Source: JAIBJN01 sp963775625 (lineage in GTDB: Bacteria > Actinomycetota > Thermoleophilia > Gaiellales > Gaiellaceae). Taken from it: DNA of 64,000 nt. Within the stretch, counting starts at the first letter, position 1. Each line of letters begins with the position of its first letter. The notes beneath the pieces were generated by a model. That model was given only the letters and a program-made list of their open reading frames with translations, was not told where the DNA came from and did not search any database. The position numbers and the translations under genes were made by a program. This document shows positions 25,532 to 35,042 of this stretch, piece by piece. Where the stretch lies: the NCBI GenBank assembly GCA_963775625.1, contig CAVZJM010000009.1:62001-126000 (forward strand). The letters run 5' to 3'.

Positions 25532-26911
25532 ATGAGCAAGGTGATGATCATCGGCCTCGACTGCGCCGAGCCGTCGCTCCTCCTGGAGCGCTGGCGCGAC
25601 AAGCTGCCCGTCCTCTCCGGCCTGATGGAGAAGGGCGCGTACGGGAGGCTCACGTCCGTGATCCCCCCGATCACGGTGCCGGCGTGGTCTTGCATGATGT
25701 CGAGCCGCACGCCGGGCGACCTCGGCGTCTACGGGTTCCGCAACCGCTCGGACTACTCCTACGACGGGCTCTTCATCGCGAACTCCACCGCGATCAAGGA
25801 GCCGCGGCTCTGGGACCATGCGACGCGCGGCGGCAAGCCCTCGATCGTCCTCGGCGTCCCGGGCACCTACCCCCCGCGCCCGCTCAACGGCGTCATGGTC
25901 AGCTGTTTCCTGACCCCCAGCGTCGAGAGCCAGTACACCTTCCCGCCCATGCTCAAGCGTGAGATCGAGCAGACCGTCGGCGAATACCACTTCGACGTGC
26001 ACGACTTCCGGACGGAGGACAAGGACTACCTTCTGCGCCAGGTCCACGAGATGACCGAACGGCGCTTCCAGCTCGCCCAGCACCTTCTCTCGACGCGGCC
26101 CTGGGAGCTCTTCGCCATGGTCGAGATGGGCGTCGATCGCATGTACCACGGCTTCTGGAAGATGATGGACCCGCAACACCGCAAGCACGAGCCGGGGAAT
26201 CGGTACGAGAGCGCGATCCTCGACTACCACATGCGCGTGGACGAGCTGATGGGCGGCCTGCTCGCGCACGCCGACGAGGACACCGCCGTCCTGGTCGTCT
26301 CCGACCACGGCGGCAAGCGCATGGACGGCGGCATCCGCGTGAACGAATGGCTCCGCCGGGAAGGGCTCCTCGCGACGGTCTCCGACCCGCAGACGGCCGT
26401 CCCGCTCCGGGAGGCCGCGGTCGACTGGTCGAAGACCACCGCCTGGGGCGAGGGCGGCTACTACTCCCGCATCTTCCTCAACGTCGCGGGCCGCGAGCCC
26501 GAGGGGACGATCCCGCAGGACGACTACGAGGACGTCCGCCGCGACCTCGCCCGGCGACTTGCCGCCATTCCCGACGAGAACGGCGACCCGCTCGACACCC
26601 GGGTCCACATCCCCGAGGAGACGTACGCGGTGGTGAACGGGGTCGCGCCCGACCTGATCGTCCACTTCGGCAATCTCCTCTGGCGCTCGGTCGGGACGGT
26701 CGGTGGCGACGAAGGGATCCACACCTTCGAGAACGACACGGGGCCCGACGACGCCAACCACGCCCAGGACGGCCTCTTCGTGCTGGTCACGCCCCGCATC
26801 ACCTCCGGAGAGCGCGAGGCCGCGCACCTCCTGGACGTCGCCCCGACAGTGCTCGAGCTTCTCGGTCTGGACGTCCCGGGCTCGATGCGGGGCTCGTCGC
26901 TGCTCGGCTAG
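25532..26911 (+). CDS. AlkP-superfamily (type I phosphodiesterase-like) protein
   Basis: 459 residues of the alkaline-phosphatase/nucleotide-pyrophosphatase fold. Metal-site features: IIGLDCAEPS at the N-terminus, the nucleophile region ITVPAWSCMMSSRTPG, VVSDHGGKRMDGG in the middle and DDANHAQDGLFVL near the end. No signal peptide, so a cytoplasmic or membrane-surface role on a phosphorylated or nucleotide-linked glycan intermediate is possible; the substrate is unknown. It follows the RHH-like gene by 60 bp. Its stop and that of the converging Wzy-like gene share the 4 bases CTAG. Confidence 0.85.
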   Translation: MSKVMIIGLDCAEPSLLLERWRDKLPVLSGLMEKGAYGRLTSVIPPITVPAWSCMMSSRTPGDLGVYGFRNRSDYSYDGLFIANSTAIKEPRLWDHATRGGKPSIVLGVPGTYPPRPLNGVMVSCFLTPSVESQYTFPPMLKREIEQTVGEYHFDVHDFRTEDKDYLLRQVHEMTERRFQLAQHLLSTRPWELFAMVEMGVDRMYHGFWKMMDPQHRKHEPGNRYESAILDYHMRVDELMGGLLAHADEDTAVLVVSDHGGKRMDGGIRVNEWLRREGLLATVSDPQTAVPLREAAVDWSKTTAWGEGGYYSRIFLNVAGREPEGTIPQDDYEDVRRDLARRLAAIPDENGDPLDTRVHIPEETYAVVNGVAPDLIVHFGNLLWRSVGTVGGDEGIHTFENDTGPDDANHAQDGLFVLVTPRITSGEREAAHLLDVAPTVLELLGLDVPGSMRGSSLLG

Positions 26912-28284
26912 GCGTCCGTCGGGCGTGGCCCGAGGTGGCGGGCCTGGAGCCCGAGCGCGGCGATCATGAAGAAGACGACCGTCGCTTGCACGAAGGCGAA
27001 CGCGTCGAAGACGAGCATGCTGAACGCGAACGCCCCGATCGACGCTGCGCAGGCCGCCGCGAGATCGCTCCTCGGCCCTCGCACCCTGCTGGCGAACCTG
27101 CCGACGGTGAAGAGGCTCCCGAAGACGAACCACGCCGTGCCCACGATGCCGAGGACGCCCAGCGAAACCAGCGTGGTCAGCCACTCGTTGTCGAAGTAGA
27201 TGACCGCGCCCTCCGCGCCCACGGCGGTCTGGGCAGCACCGGCCTCCCCGGTCAGCACCTCGGTGCCGATCCCGTTGCCGTAGAGCGGCGACTCGCTCCA
27301 GACCCGCAGCCCCGGGTCGACGTCGGCGAGCCGACCGGAGCCGGACTCCCCCGCACGGGTGGTCAGGTCACTCGCGAGGCCCGACGACGGCGAGAACGCG
27401 CCGTAGATGCCGCCAAGCGCTCCCGGCACGGCGAAATGGATGACGATCGGAAGGATGACGACGACCGGCCAGAAGCGCAGGACCTGCCTGGGGCGGAGCC
27501 AGAGACCGATTGCCAGGATTGCGCCGGCCATGACCACCGTCGTCCGTGAGATCGTCGCGACCGCGCCCATCGCGCAGGTCGCGGCCGCGATTCCCCAGAG
27601 AATGCCTCGTGCGCGTGTCCTGGCGCGGTCGACCAGGTAGAGGCCGAGCGGGAACGCCATGAAGAGCGCCGCCGAGAGGGCGATGGGATGCTGTGCCGAG
27701 GCATAGACGCGGAGATTCCCGCCCCGCTCGGTGAAGTCCGTCCGGGGCTCCCGAATGAGGCCGGGAACCCATTCGGCGAGATGGTCGAACGCGTTGTAGC
27801 CCGTGCGCGACTCGTAGAGCGCCGAGATGGCGACGATCGTCGCGCCGGCGACGAGCGCCCGCGCGACGGTGTCGATGCCGGCGTGCGTCTTGATCGTGGA
27901 GGCGACGACGACGAAGACGGCGAGGAAGCCGAGGTAGTACGAGAGCGACTTCAGGGCCTCTGCATCGCCGGGGGTACTGGCGAGAGCGTCGTAGTTCATC
28001 AGGGCCGCGACCGTAGCCGTCCCGGCCAGGAGCGCGAGCGGCCCGCCGAAGCCCAGGAACTCGAGTCGTGCTCGACCTCTGTGCACGGCCAGGAGCAGGA
28101 AGATGATCAGCGCTGCCAGCACGATCCGGTACGGCTCGAGATTGAACGGCAGGGAGATCGGGAGGCGGTAACCCCGGGCCGGGACCAGCCAGATCACGAG
28201 CGCGAAGCCGGCGATCGCGCTCGGCCAGGTGACCGTCGGGACGGCCAGCTCCCGCGGTGGGGACTGCGACTCGACGTGGGCCAA
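26908..28284 (-). CDS. O-antigen ligase/polymerase (Wzy/WaaL-like) membrane protein
   Basis: About 458 residues with 11-12 hydrophobic helices and a large periplasmic loop before the C-terminal helices containing FSPSSGLASDL and ESPLYGNGIGTEVL, as in the Wzy_C/O-antigen ligase family. Start taken at TTG 28284, with AGGAGA upstream inside the end of the Wzz-like gene. The open frame continues upstream, but there it only mirrors the Wzz gene and is not coding. Predicted to polymerise or ligate flipped repeat units. Confidence 0.8.
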   Translation of the reverse strand: MAHVESQSPPRELAVPTVTWPSAIAGFALVIWLVPARGYRLPISLPFNLEPYRIVLAALIIFLLLAVHRGRARLEFLGFGGPLALLAGTATVAALMNYDALASTPGDAEALKSLSYYLGFLAVFVVVASTIKTHAGIDTVARALVAGATIVAISALYESRTGYNAFDHLAEWVPGLIREPRTDFTERGGNLRVYASAQHPIALSAALFMAFPLGLYLVDRARTRARGILWGIAAATCAMGAVATISRTTVVMAGAILAIGLWLRPRQVLRFWPVVVILPIVIHFAVPGALGGIYGAFSPSSGLASDLTTRAGESGSGRLADVDPGLRVWSESPLYGNGIGTEVLTGEAGAAQTAVGAEGAVIYFDNEWLTTLVSLGVLGIVGTAWFVFGSLFTVGRFASRVRGPRSDLAAACAASIGAFAFSMLVFDAFAFVQATVVFFMIAALGLQARHLGPRPTDA

Positions 28285-28298
28285 GAGGGCCCGTTCTC

Positions 28299-29243
28299 CT
28301 AGGCCGTCTTCTTGACCTCGACGGACTCGAGCGGCTCGACGTCCGTCCGGGCGGGCCGTGGCTGGCGGGGAGGCACGAGGCGGTCGAGGAGGACGGCGAG
28401 CACGCAGAAAGCTCCGAGGACGACGAGGAAGACGAGGAGCGGCAACGTGCTCGACGGGCCCGCAGAGGCGACCGCGGCCCTGGGCACGGTGAGCTGCTGC
28501 ACGAGCATCCGATCTTCCTTCAGGATCTCGTTGTCCACCTGGAACTGCTGGAGCCAGCCGATGAAGGCCTTGCCGGTCTTGTCGGCGAGGTTGCTGGCGT
28601 CCTCGGGCGAGTCGGCCGTCGCGATCAAGCGGATGATGGGGATCTCGGAGAGCTCGACGCGGTTGGCGACGGTGACCGAGGTGACCCCGACCGCCTCCAC
28701 GGTTCCCGGGAGGTCCCCGTACTCGCGCTCCCGGTAGTCGGCGACCGCGTCGGACTCGATGATGTACGGGTAGGTGTTCGCGTTCCGGACGATCGTGTTG
28801 AGATCCGGCGGCGAGGTGAGCGGGGCCTCTTCCGGGGTCTCGCCCTCGGTCTCCGCGCCCGTCGTCCCCGCATCCTCCGGAACGAACGTCTCCTTGCTGC
28901 GGAAGTGCGGGTTGTCGGCGCTCGTGATCAGGAGGCGCGACTCCGCCGTCCAGCTGATCTGGTTCTTCTCCTCGAGACCGGGCGGGAAGACGCTGATCGT
29001 GAAGCGGGCGGAGACCGCGGCGAGAAGCGCGAGCGCGGCCCCGAGGACGAGGAGCCACCAGAACCGCCGGAGCGCGTGCAAGTACCCGGTCACGTTCGCC
29101 GAGGCGCTGGAGGCAGCCGAGCGACGGGTGCGGTCCTCGACGGACAGCGTGGCTTGACGACGTGGGTCCGTCGGCTGTCCACAGCTCGTACAGAACCGGT
29201 CGTCGTCTCGTGTCGCTTGGCCGCAGTTAGGACAGGTCTTCAC
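28299..29243 (-). CDS. Wzz-like chain-length/transport protein with N-terminal zinc ribbon
   Basis: About 314 residues. Residues 1-22 form a four-Cys zinc ribbon (CPNCGQ and CTSCGQP), followed by a basic linker, a first membrane helix (FWWLLVLGAALALLAAVSA), a periplasmic Wzz-like domain and a second membrane helix (LPLLVFLVVLGAFCVLAVLL). Ends in a short cytoplasmic tail. Wzz proteins set polysaccharide chain length; a zinc ribbon on the cytoplasmic face is unusual. GTG at 29243 is chosen so that the ribbon is at the N-terminus; GTG at 29249 is equally possible. Upstream of the Wzy-like gene in one operon. Confidence 0.8.
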   Translation of the reverse strand: MKTCPNCGQATRDDDRFCTSCGQPTDPRRQATLSVEDRTRRSAASSASANVTGYLHALRRFWWLLVLGAALALLAAVSARFTISVFPPGLEEKNQISWTAESRLLITSADNPHFRSKETFVPEDAGTTGAETEGETPEEAPLTSPPDLNTIVRNANTYPYIIESDAVADYREREYGDLPGTVEAVGVTSVTVANRVELSEIPIIRLIATADSPEDASNLADKTGKAFIGWLQQFQVDNEILKEDRMLVQQLTVPRAAVASAGPSSTLPLLVFLVVLGAFCVLAVLLDRLVPPRQPRPARTDVEPLESVEVKKTA

Positions 29244-29344
29244 TGGCACCGAATCGGGAAGCCTCCCCGCGGCCCCTGGGCCGCATTCCCACAAAACAAC
29301 GTTTCAGTAGGGTGGCTTCTAACTTGTAGCGGCTGCGTTTCCCG

Positions 29345-30971
29345 GTGTCCAGTCCAGACCTGACCGTGATCGGCCTCGATTCGGCGACGTTCGACGTCGT
29401 CGATCCCATGCTGGCCGCCGGAGAGCTCCCGAATCTCGCGCGGTCTGTGCGGTCGCGGAGCGCGCGGAGTGCTTCGCTCGACGACGCACCCTCTCACCCC
29501 GCACGCGTGGGCGACGATCGTGACTGGAGTCAACGCAGGCCGGCACGGGATCTGGGACTTCACCGAGCGCGACGAGAGCGGCTACCAGCTCCGCCTCGTG
29601 AACGGGAGCTTCCGCCGCGCGCCGGCCGTCTGGGACCGGCTGCGCCGTTCGGACCGGCGTACGGGCATCGTCAACGTGCCCTTCACCTGGCCGGCGCCGG
29701 AGGTGGACGGGTTCGCGTTCGCGGGCTTCGACGCGGCGGCGCGCGAGCAGGGGCTCACCTATCCCGAGTCGCTCCGCGCCGAGCTGCAAGGCCGCTTCGG
29801 CTCGCTCGAGCTCGACAACCGGTTTCCGATCACGGACGGTCGCGTCGACCTCGACCTCGTCCGCAGGGCCGCGGCGCAGAAGGTCGAGATCGTCACCTGG
29901 CTCGCCGAGCGCTTCGACCCCGAGCTCCTCTTCGTGGTCTTCATGGCCGCCGACCACATCCAGCACCTCTGCTGGACGGACTGGGAGAGCGACGGCCTCG
30001 AGTCCCCCGTCGCCGAGGTCTACAGGGCTCTCGACCAGGCGACGGGCGCTCTTGCAAGCCTCGCGGGCGACGAGGGCAACGTGCTCGTCATCTCGGACCA
30101 CGGTGCGGGCCCGCTGAACGGGGTCGTCAACCTGAACGCCTGGCTCGAGGCCGAAGGGTTCCTGACCTACGCCACCGGCGGGCGCGTCGCGGGGCGCAAG
30201 CTCGTCGGCGAGGCGCTGGCGCTTCGCCGCTACCTCCCCGAGCGACTGCGCTACGCCGCCAAGCAGCGCCTGCCGGGGCTCCGCGAGCGGGCGATCGAGC
30301 AGAGCGAGTACGCCGTGATCGACTGGAAGCAGACACGCGCGTTCGCGTACGGAACCTTCGGCAACATCGTCCTCAACGTTCGGGACCGCGAGGAGCACGG
30401 GGTCGTCGAGCCCGGCGACGAGTACGACAGCGTCCGCGAGGAGATCGCCGCCCGGCTGCTCGAGCTGCAGGGCCCGGAGGGCGAGCGCATCGTCGCCCGG
30501 GTGCACAGGCGCGAGGATCTCTTCCACGGCCCCGAGCTGGCGAAGGTCCCCGACCTGCTCGTCGAGTTCGACCGGTACGCCTGGCTCGGGAAGGGGAACC
30601 TCAAGAGCCGGCCCGACTCGCTCTGGGACGAGGTCGAGGTCGAGGGGGGCGACGACCATTCCTACGTCGGCAGCCACCGCCACGAGGGCCTGATCGTCCT
30701 GTCGGGGCCCGCCGTGGCCGCGGGCGCGCCGGTGGCCGGCGAGCTCGTCGACGTCGCCCCGACGATCCTCTACCTCCTGGGCGAGGCGATCCCGGCCGAC
30801 CTCGAGGGCCGGATCCTCGTGGAAGCGCTGCGGCCGGAGCTCCTGGACAGCCGTCCGCCCGCCTACGACGACGAGGCGCCGGCCGAGTTCGCGCCGCAGC
30901 GTGCGGAGCTCGAAGAGGAAGGAGCCGCGGAGGTCGAGCGCCGCCTGCGCGGCCTCGGCTATCTCGAGTAG
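29345..30971 (+). CDS. AlkP-superfamily (type I phosphodiesterase-like) protein, one frameshift
   Basis: About 541 residues after removing one base. The N-terminus (LTVIGLDSATFDVVDPML, GELPNLA) is in one frame and the rest, from VLRSTTHPLTPHAWATIVTG, in another. Deleting T29444 gives a continuous RLCGRGARGVLRSTT that matches the family consensus, so a consensus error is likely. Metal-site elements: VISDHGAGPL and DDHSYVGSHRHEGLIVL. It ends ERRLRGLGYLE, the tail also found on the small 25238 protein. A paralogue of the 25532 enzyme, probably acting in the same glycan pathway; the substrate is unknown. Confidence 0.8.
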
Positions 30972-30981
30972 CCCTGGAAGG

Positions 30982-31005
30982 TTCAGGAAATCCTTACAGG
31001 CGCCG
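30982..31005 (+). promoter_or_regulatory. Upstream motif shared with the M23 peptidase gene
   Basis: TTCAGG (30982), CCTTACAGG (30992) and GCCG (31002) parallel CTCAAG, TTTACAGG and GCCGAA at 2968-2994. Both copies stand 70-120 bp ahead of genes for secreted proteins. Possibly the same alternative-sigma promoter type. Confidence 0.2.
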
Positions 31006-31103
31006 TCTTTGACCTGCTCAGCAGCGAGTCCTGGCGGCGCGGCCAGCTCGTCGGGGCGTCGGACCGGCGCGCCGCTCCAGCCGCGCTGCTAACGTCGCCG
31101 GCC

Positions 31104-32013
31104 GTGCCTGCGGCGCACCGACTCCTCCCTGCGCTCGTCGTCCTGGTCGCGCTCGTCGCCGCCACTCAGGCGACCGCTGCTGCTTCAAGCGCAGCGCGGG
31201 CCTCGGGCGGCGCGGAGGCAGCCGCGGCGTCCACGGCGCGCATCGGCTCGGCGAGCAGAGTCGTCGCCAGCGCTCGCGCGGCCAGGGCACGCTCGAGGAT
31301 CGTGCGAACGAACCGGGGATGGTCCTGCACGCGATCGCTGGGCCGGATCGCGCGCCACCACGGCAGGGGGCTCCCGCTCCTCGTCAAGATCAAGTTCACG
31401 CACCACGTCAACATCGATCCGGGCGTCATCGACATTCAGGGCAACTGCCACGGCGACGGGAACTCGAACACGATCGACCTGATCCTCAAGGTGCAGGGGA
31501 ACGGCCGCACGAAGGGCGGCACCTTCGACGCGATCAAGGTGCACCACACCCCCCACGACATCCAGATCACCGGGTACGCGAACTGCGGGCCCCGAAACGC
31601 CATCGGACACCAGGACGGCGCCCAGATCATGGGCGGCGACACGATCTACTTCGTCGGCTTCCGCTGGGGCAAGTGGAAGAAGCGGAAGGCGACCTGCCAG
31701 GGGGCGGCCGGGACGTTCGCCCCCGGGAAGCTCGATAACCCCGGACGCATACCCGGTGCGCAACATCCGCTGCATCCGCTGCCGGAGCGTCTCGTGCAAC
31801 CACGGCATGAGCATCAACGATGCCGACGGCACCGTCGTCAGGAACTCGCGCTGGCGCTCGGACAATCCGGCCGACCAGCGCGGCAGGCTCGCCACCGGCG
31901 AGATCGGGATATGCCCCCACGGCGGCGATCCCTGCGTCGTTCTGCCTCCCGCGACCGGCACCAGCATCTCCAAGAACGTCTGCGACCGCTGGCCCTACCG
32001 CCGCCGCGGCTGA
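31104..32013 (+). CDS. Secreted Cys-rich protein, paralogue 1 of 3, one frameshift
   Basis: About 302 residues with a signal peptide (LLPALVVLVALVAATQATAA). The body shows the conserved order found in all three paralogues: WSC, LPLLVKIKF, VIDIQGNCHGDG, IDLILKVQGNGRTKGGTFD, DIQITGYANCGPR, HQDGAQIMGGDTI, ATCQGAAG, then IRCIRCRSVSCNHGM, NPADQ, LATGEIGIC and NVCDRWPY. The two halves are in different frames; one extra C in the CCCC run at 31739-31742 explains this. GTG start at 31104. The repeated strand-turn pattern suggests a right-handed beta-helix; function unknown. Confidence 0.75.
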
Positions 32014-32065
32014 CGCCGGCGCGACAGACGTGAACTCCGTCGTAAGGGACGTGTAGTCTCGTGGG

Positions 32066-32089
32066 TCCCGTCTTTCCCCCCGGACGGGA
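32066..32089 (+). promoter_or_regulatory. Hairpin covering the Shine-Dalgarno of the 32093 gene
   Basis: TCCCGTC (32066-32072) pairs with GACGGGA (32083-32089). The GGGAG needed for ribosome binding is in the 3' arm, 4 nt before the ATG at 32093. Could lower or regulate translation. Confidence 0.4.
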
Positions 32090-32092
32090 GCA

Positions 32093-34951
32093 ATGGCGAA
32101 ACCAACCGCGGTTCGACTCTCTCTCGCTGCTCTTTTCGCCGCCCTGGCCGCGGCGCCCGCTGCGCTCGGGGCGGTGACGGTCACCGCCGCCGGCGACGCC
32201 TGGACGACCAGTCAGTTTCCGACCCGGAACCTGGGCAGAGAGACGGTCATGCGCGTCAACTCGAAGCCGGTGAAGCGCGCCTTCGTTCGCTTCGACGTGA
32301 TCGCGCCCGGGGTCACCCGGGCCGTGCTCCGCGTCTTCGCGGAGACCGCGGGCTCACGAGGCTTCCAGGTCTACGCGACGTCGGCGGCGTGGACGGAGAC
32401 GACCATCACACACGCCAACGCGCCGGCCCCCGGCGCGCTCATGGCCACGGTTCCCGCCTTCACCACCACGAACAGCTGGCGGGAGGTCGACGTCACGAGC
32501 GCGGTCACCGGCCCGGGGCCGGTGGCGTTCATGATCACGATCCCGTCTGCGACGGCCGACCTCCGCCTCACCTCGAAGGAAGGGGGCCGTCCGCCGGAGC
32601 TCGTCCTCGAGACGGGCGACCCGCCGACGCCCGTCTCGCCGCCGTCGGTCTCGGGGACGGTCGAGGTCGGCCAGACGCTGACGGCCGAGGCCGGGACCTG
32701 GACGGGGACTGCGCCGATCGCCTTCGCCTACCAGTGGCAACGCTGCGACGCGGCCGGCGGCGGCTGCCTCGACGTGACGGGCGCGACCGGCGGCACCTAC
32801 CTGCTCGGCATGGCCGACGCCGACCACACGATCCGAGTGCAGGAGACGGCCACCAACACCGCCGGCTCGGCCTCCGCCATCTCGAGCGCGACCCCGGTCG
32901 TCCCGACGCCGATCGTGCCGCCAACGGCGGTCGCTCCCCCGACCCTGACAGGAAGCCCGCACCTGGGCCAGACGCTCACGGTCGTCCCCGGGACCTGGAC
33001 GGGGACTCCCCCGCTCACGTTCACGCTCCAGTGGCTCCGCTGCGATGCGACCGGCGGGGCCTGCATCGACGTGGTCGGCGCCACGGGCACCACCTACCTG
33101 CTCGGCGCGGCCGAGCTCGGCCAGACCATCCGCGTGCGGGAGACGGGATCGAACGCAGCGGGGCCCGTCTCTGCGACCTCGGCCGCGGCCGGGCCCGTGA
33201 TCGACCCTGGCGCAGCTCCATCACCTGTGTCCCCGCCGTCGATCACGGGCACGGCGGAGGTCGGCCAGACTCTGACCGCCGTCGCCGGCACCTGGACGGG
33301 AACGGCGCCGATCGCCTTCTTCCTCCAGTGGCAACGCTGCGATGCAAGCGGAGGCGCCTGCACCGACGTGGCAGGACAGATCGGCACGACCTATCTCCTC
33401 GGCAACGACGACGTCGATCACACGATCCGGGTGCGCGAGACGGGCGCGAACCTCGCCGGCTCGGCCTCGTCGACCTCGAGCCCAACCGCGCTCGTCTCCG
33501 CCCCGATCGAGCCGCCCGCGCCGGTCACTCCGCCGACGCTGACCGGAACGCCGCACCTGGGCCAGACTCTGACGGCCGTCCCCGGGACCTGGACGGGGAC
33601 ACCCCCGCTCGCGCTCGGCTTCGAGTGGCTGCGCTGCGACGCGAGTGGCGACAACTGCGTCGAGGTGGACGGGGAGACGACGACGACCTACCTCCTCGGC
33701 CCACCCGACCTCGGCTCCACGATCCGCGTGCGGGCGACCGCTGCCAACGACCACGGCATTGCGGCGGCGACCTCGGAGCCGACGGGCGTGGTCGTCGACG
33801 CCCCGAGCGATCCCCCGGCGCCCGTCTCGCCGCCGACGATCACGGGCACGGCGCAGGTCGGCCAGACGCTGACGGCGGTCGCGGGCACATGGACCGGCAC
33901 GGCGCCGATCACCTACGCCTACCAGTGGCAGCGCTGCGACGCGGCCGGCGGCGCCTGCGTCGACGTGACGGGAGAGGCGGACGCGACCTACCTCCTCGAA
34001 ACGGACGACGTCGGCGGAACGATCCGGGTACGCCAGACGGGCTCGAACACGGTGGGCTCGGCGTCCGTGACCTCCGAGGCCACCGGCCCGGTCGCCGACG
34101 TGCCGCCCCCGCCCCCGCCGCCGAGCTGCTCGCGGGCAGACGCAACGGGCTGCGCCGCGCTGGCAGGCTCCCGCGTGAGCCTCCTGAACCAGAAGTTCAC
34201 CTGCAACCGCCCGCTCGCCGACATTGCCGCGCTGAACCCGATCGGCGGAGGCCCCGGTCGCCTGCCGCTCCTGGTCGAGGTCGACTTCACGACCTACGTC
34301 GAGCTCAGTCCCGCCGTCGTCGACTTGCGCCAAGACTGCGCCGGCGACGGAGACGACGCGTCGATCGACCTGATCCTCGACATCGACGGAGACGGACGCA
34401 CCCGCGGTGGCATGGTCGACGCGATCAAGGTGCGCCTCACCGCCCACGACGTCCAGATCACCGGCCAGGCCAATTGCGGCCCCCGCGGCCTGGGGGCCGA
34501 CGGCGTCGACGGAACCGGCGACGACCTCCACCAGGACGGCGCCCAGCTGCAGGGCGGCGACACGATCGAGTTCATCGACTTCGAGTGGGGCGACTGGGAG
34601 ACCAACACCGCCACCTGCCAGGGCGCAGCCGGAACCTTCGCCACCGGCCAGGTGAACGCCAGCGCTCCCGTGATCAACATGGCGTGCATCCGCTGCAAGA
34701 GCGTCTCGTGCAACCACGGGATGGGGATCGGCGCCGGCTCGCAGTTCGTGCGCGTGGAGGACTCGATGTGGCGCACGAGCAATCCAGCCGACATGGCCGT
34801 CCCCCTGGCGACCGGCGCGATCGGGCTCTGCCGCTTCGGGAGCCCGGCGTGCGTGGTCGAGAACGCCTTCCACAACGGCTTCCCGCCTCCGACCGACGTC
34901 ACGATCATCAGGAACACCTGCGATACCTGGCCCTACGGGGACGGCGTCTAG
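32093..34951 (+). CDS. Secreted multidomain protein: DNRLRE-like domain, five Ig-like repeats, Cys-rich domain (paralogue 2)
   Basis: 952 residues. A signal peptide (to about residue 26) is followed by a beta-sandwich with the DNRLRE/CBM96 look (residues 30-170: NLGRETVMRV, KRAFVRFDV, WTETTITHANAP). Five repeats of about 98 residues follow, each with VGQTLT or LGQTLT, GTWTGT, a Trp-Arg-Cys turn and TYLL. After a Pro-rich hinge comes the C-terminal domain shared with the 31104 and 35740 genes (FTCNRPL, VVDLRQDCAGDG, QDGAQLQGGDTI, CIRCKSVSCNHGM, CDTWPYGDG). Extracellular, possibly carbohydrate-binding. No membrane anchor seen. Confidence 0.8.
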   Translation: MAKPTAVRLSLAALFAALAAAPAALGAVTVTAAGDAWTTSQFPTRNLGRETVMRVNSKPVKRAFVRFDVIAPGVTRAVLRVFAETAGSRGFQVYATSAAWTETTITHANAPAPGALMATVPAFTTTNSWREVDVTSAVTGPGPVAFMITIPSATADLRLTSKEGGRPPELVLETGDPPTPVSPPSVSGTVEVGQTLTAEAGTWTGTAPIAFAYQWQRCDAAGGGCLDVTGATGGTYLLGMADADHTIRVQETATNTAGSASAISSATPVVPTPIVPPTAVAPPTLTGSPHLGQTLTVVPGTWTGTPPLTFTLQWLRCDATGGACIDVVGATGTTYLLGAAELGQTIRVRETGSNAAGPVSATSAAAGPVIDPGAAPSPVSPPSITGTAEVGQTLTAVAGTWTGTAPIAFFLQWQRCDASGGACTDVAGQIGTTYLLGNDDVDHTIRVRETGANLAGSASSTSSPTALVSAPIEPPAPVTPPTLTGTPHLGQTLTAVPGTWTGTPPLALGFEWLRCDASGDNCVEVDGETTTTYLLGPPDLGSTIRVRATAANDHGIAAATSEPTGVVVDAPSDPPAPVSPPTITGTAQVGQTLTAVAGTWTGTAPITYAYQWQRCDAAGGACVDVTGEADATYLLETDDVGGTIRVRQTGSNTVGSASVTSEATGPVADVPPPPPPPSCSRADATGCAALAGSRVSLLNQKFTCNRPLADIAALNPIGGGPGRLPLLVEVDFTTYVELSPAVVDLRQDCAGDGDDASIDLILDIDGDGRTRGGMVDAIKVRLTAHDVQITGQANCGPRGLGADGVDGTGDDLHQDGAQLQGGDTIEFIDFEWGDWETNTATCQGAAGTFATGQVNASAPVINMACIRCKSVSCNHGMGIGAGSQFVRVEDSMWRTSNPADMAVPLATGAIGLCRFGSPACVVENAFHNGFPPPTDVTIIRNTCDTWPYGDGV
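32631..34100 (+). repeat. Five tandem Ig-like repeat units, alternating A-B-A-B-A
   Basis: Units of about 295 bp inside the 32093 gene. Units 1, 3 and 5 have EVGQTLT or QVGQTLT, TAPI and WQRCDA; units 2 and 4 have HLGQTLT, TPPL and WLRCDA. The alternation suggests duplication of an A-B pair rather than of single units. Confidence 0.8.
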
Positions 34952-35042
34952 CTGACGACACCACGCCCCGGCGGCTCCCCCGAACGTTCAGTCTTCGGCA
35001 GCGAGATGTACCCGCCCGAAGCATCCATGCTAAGAAGAGCCG

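Noticed and set aside
28285..29058. N-terminal extension of the Wzy-like frame
   Set aside because: This part overlaps the Wzz-like gene in another frame and is not hydrophobic. The true protein begins near 28284.
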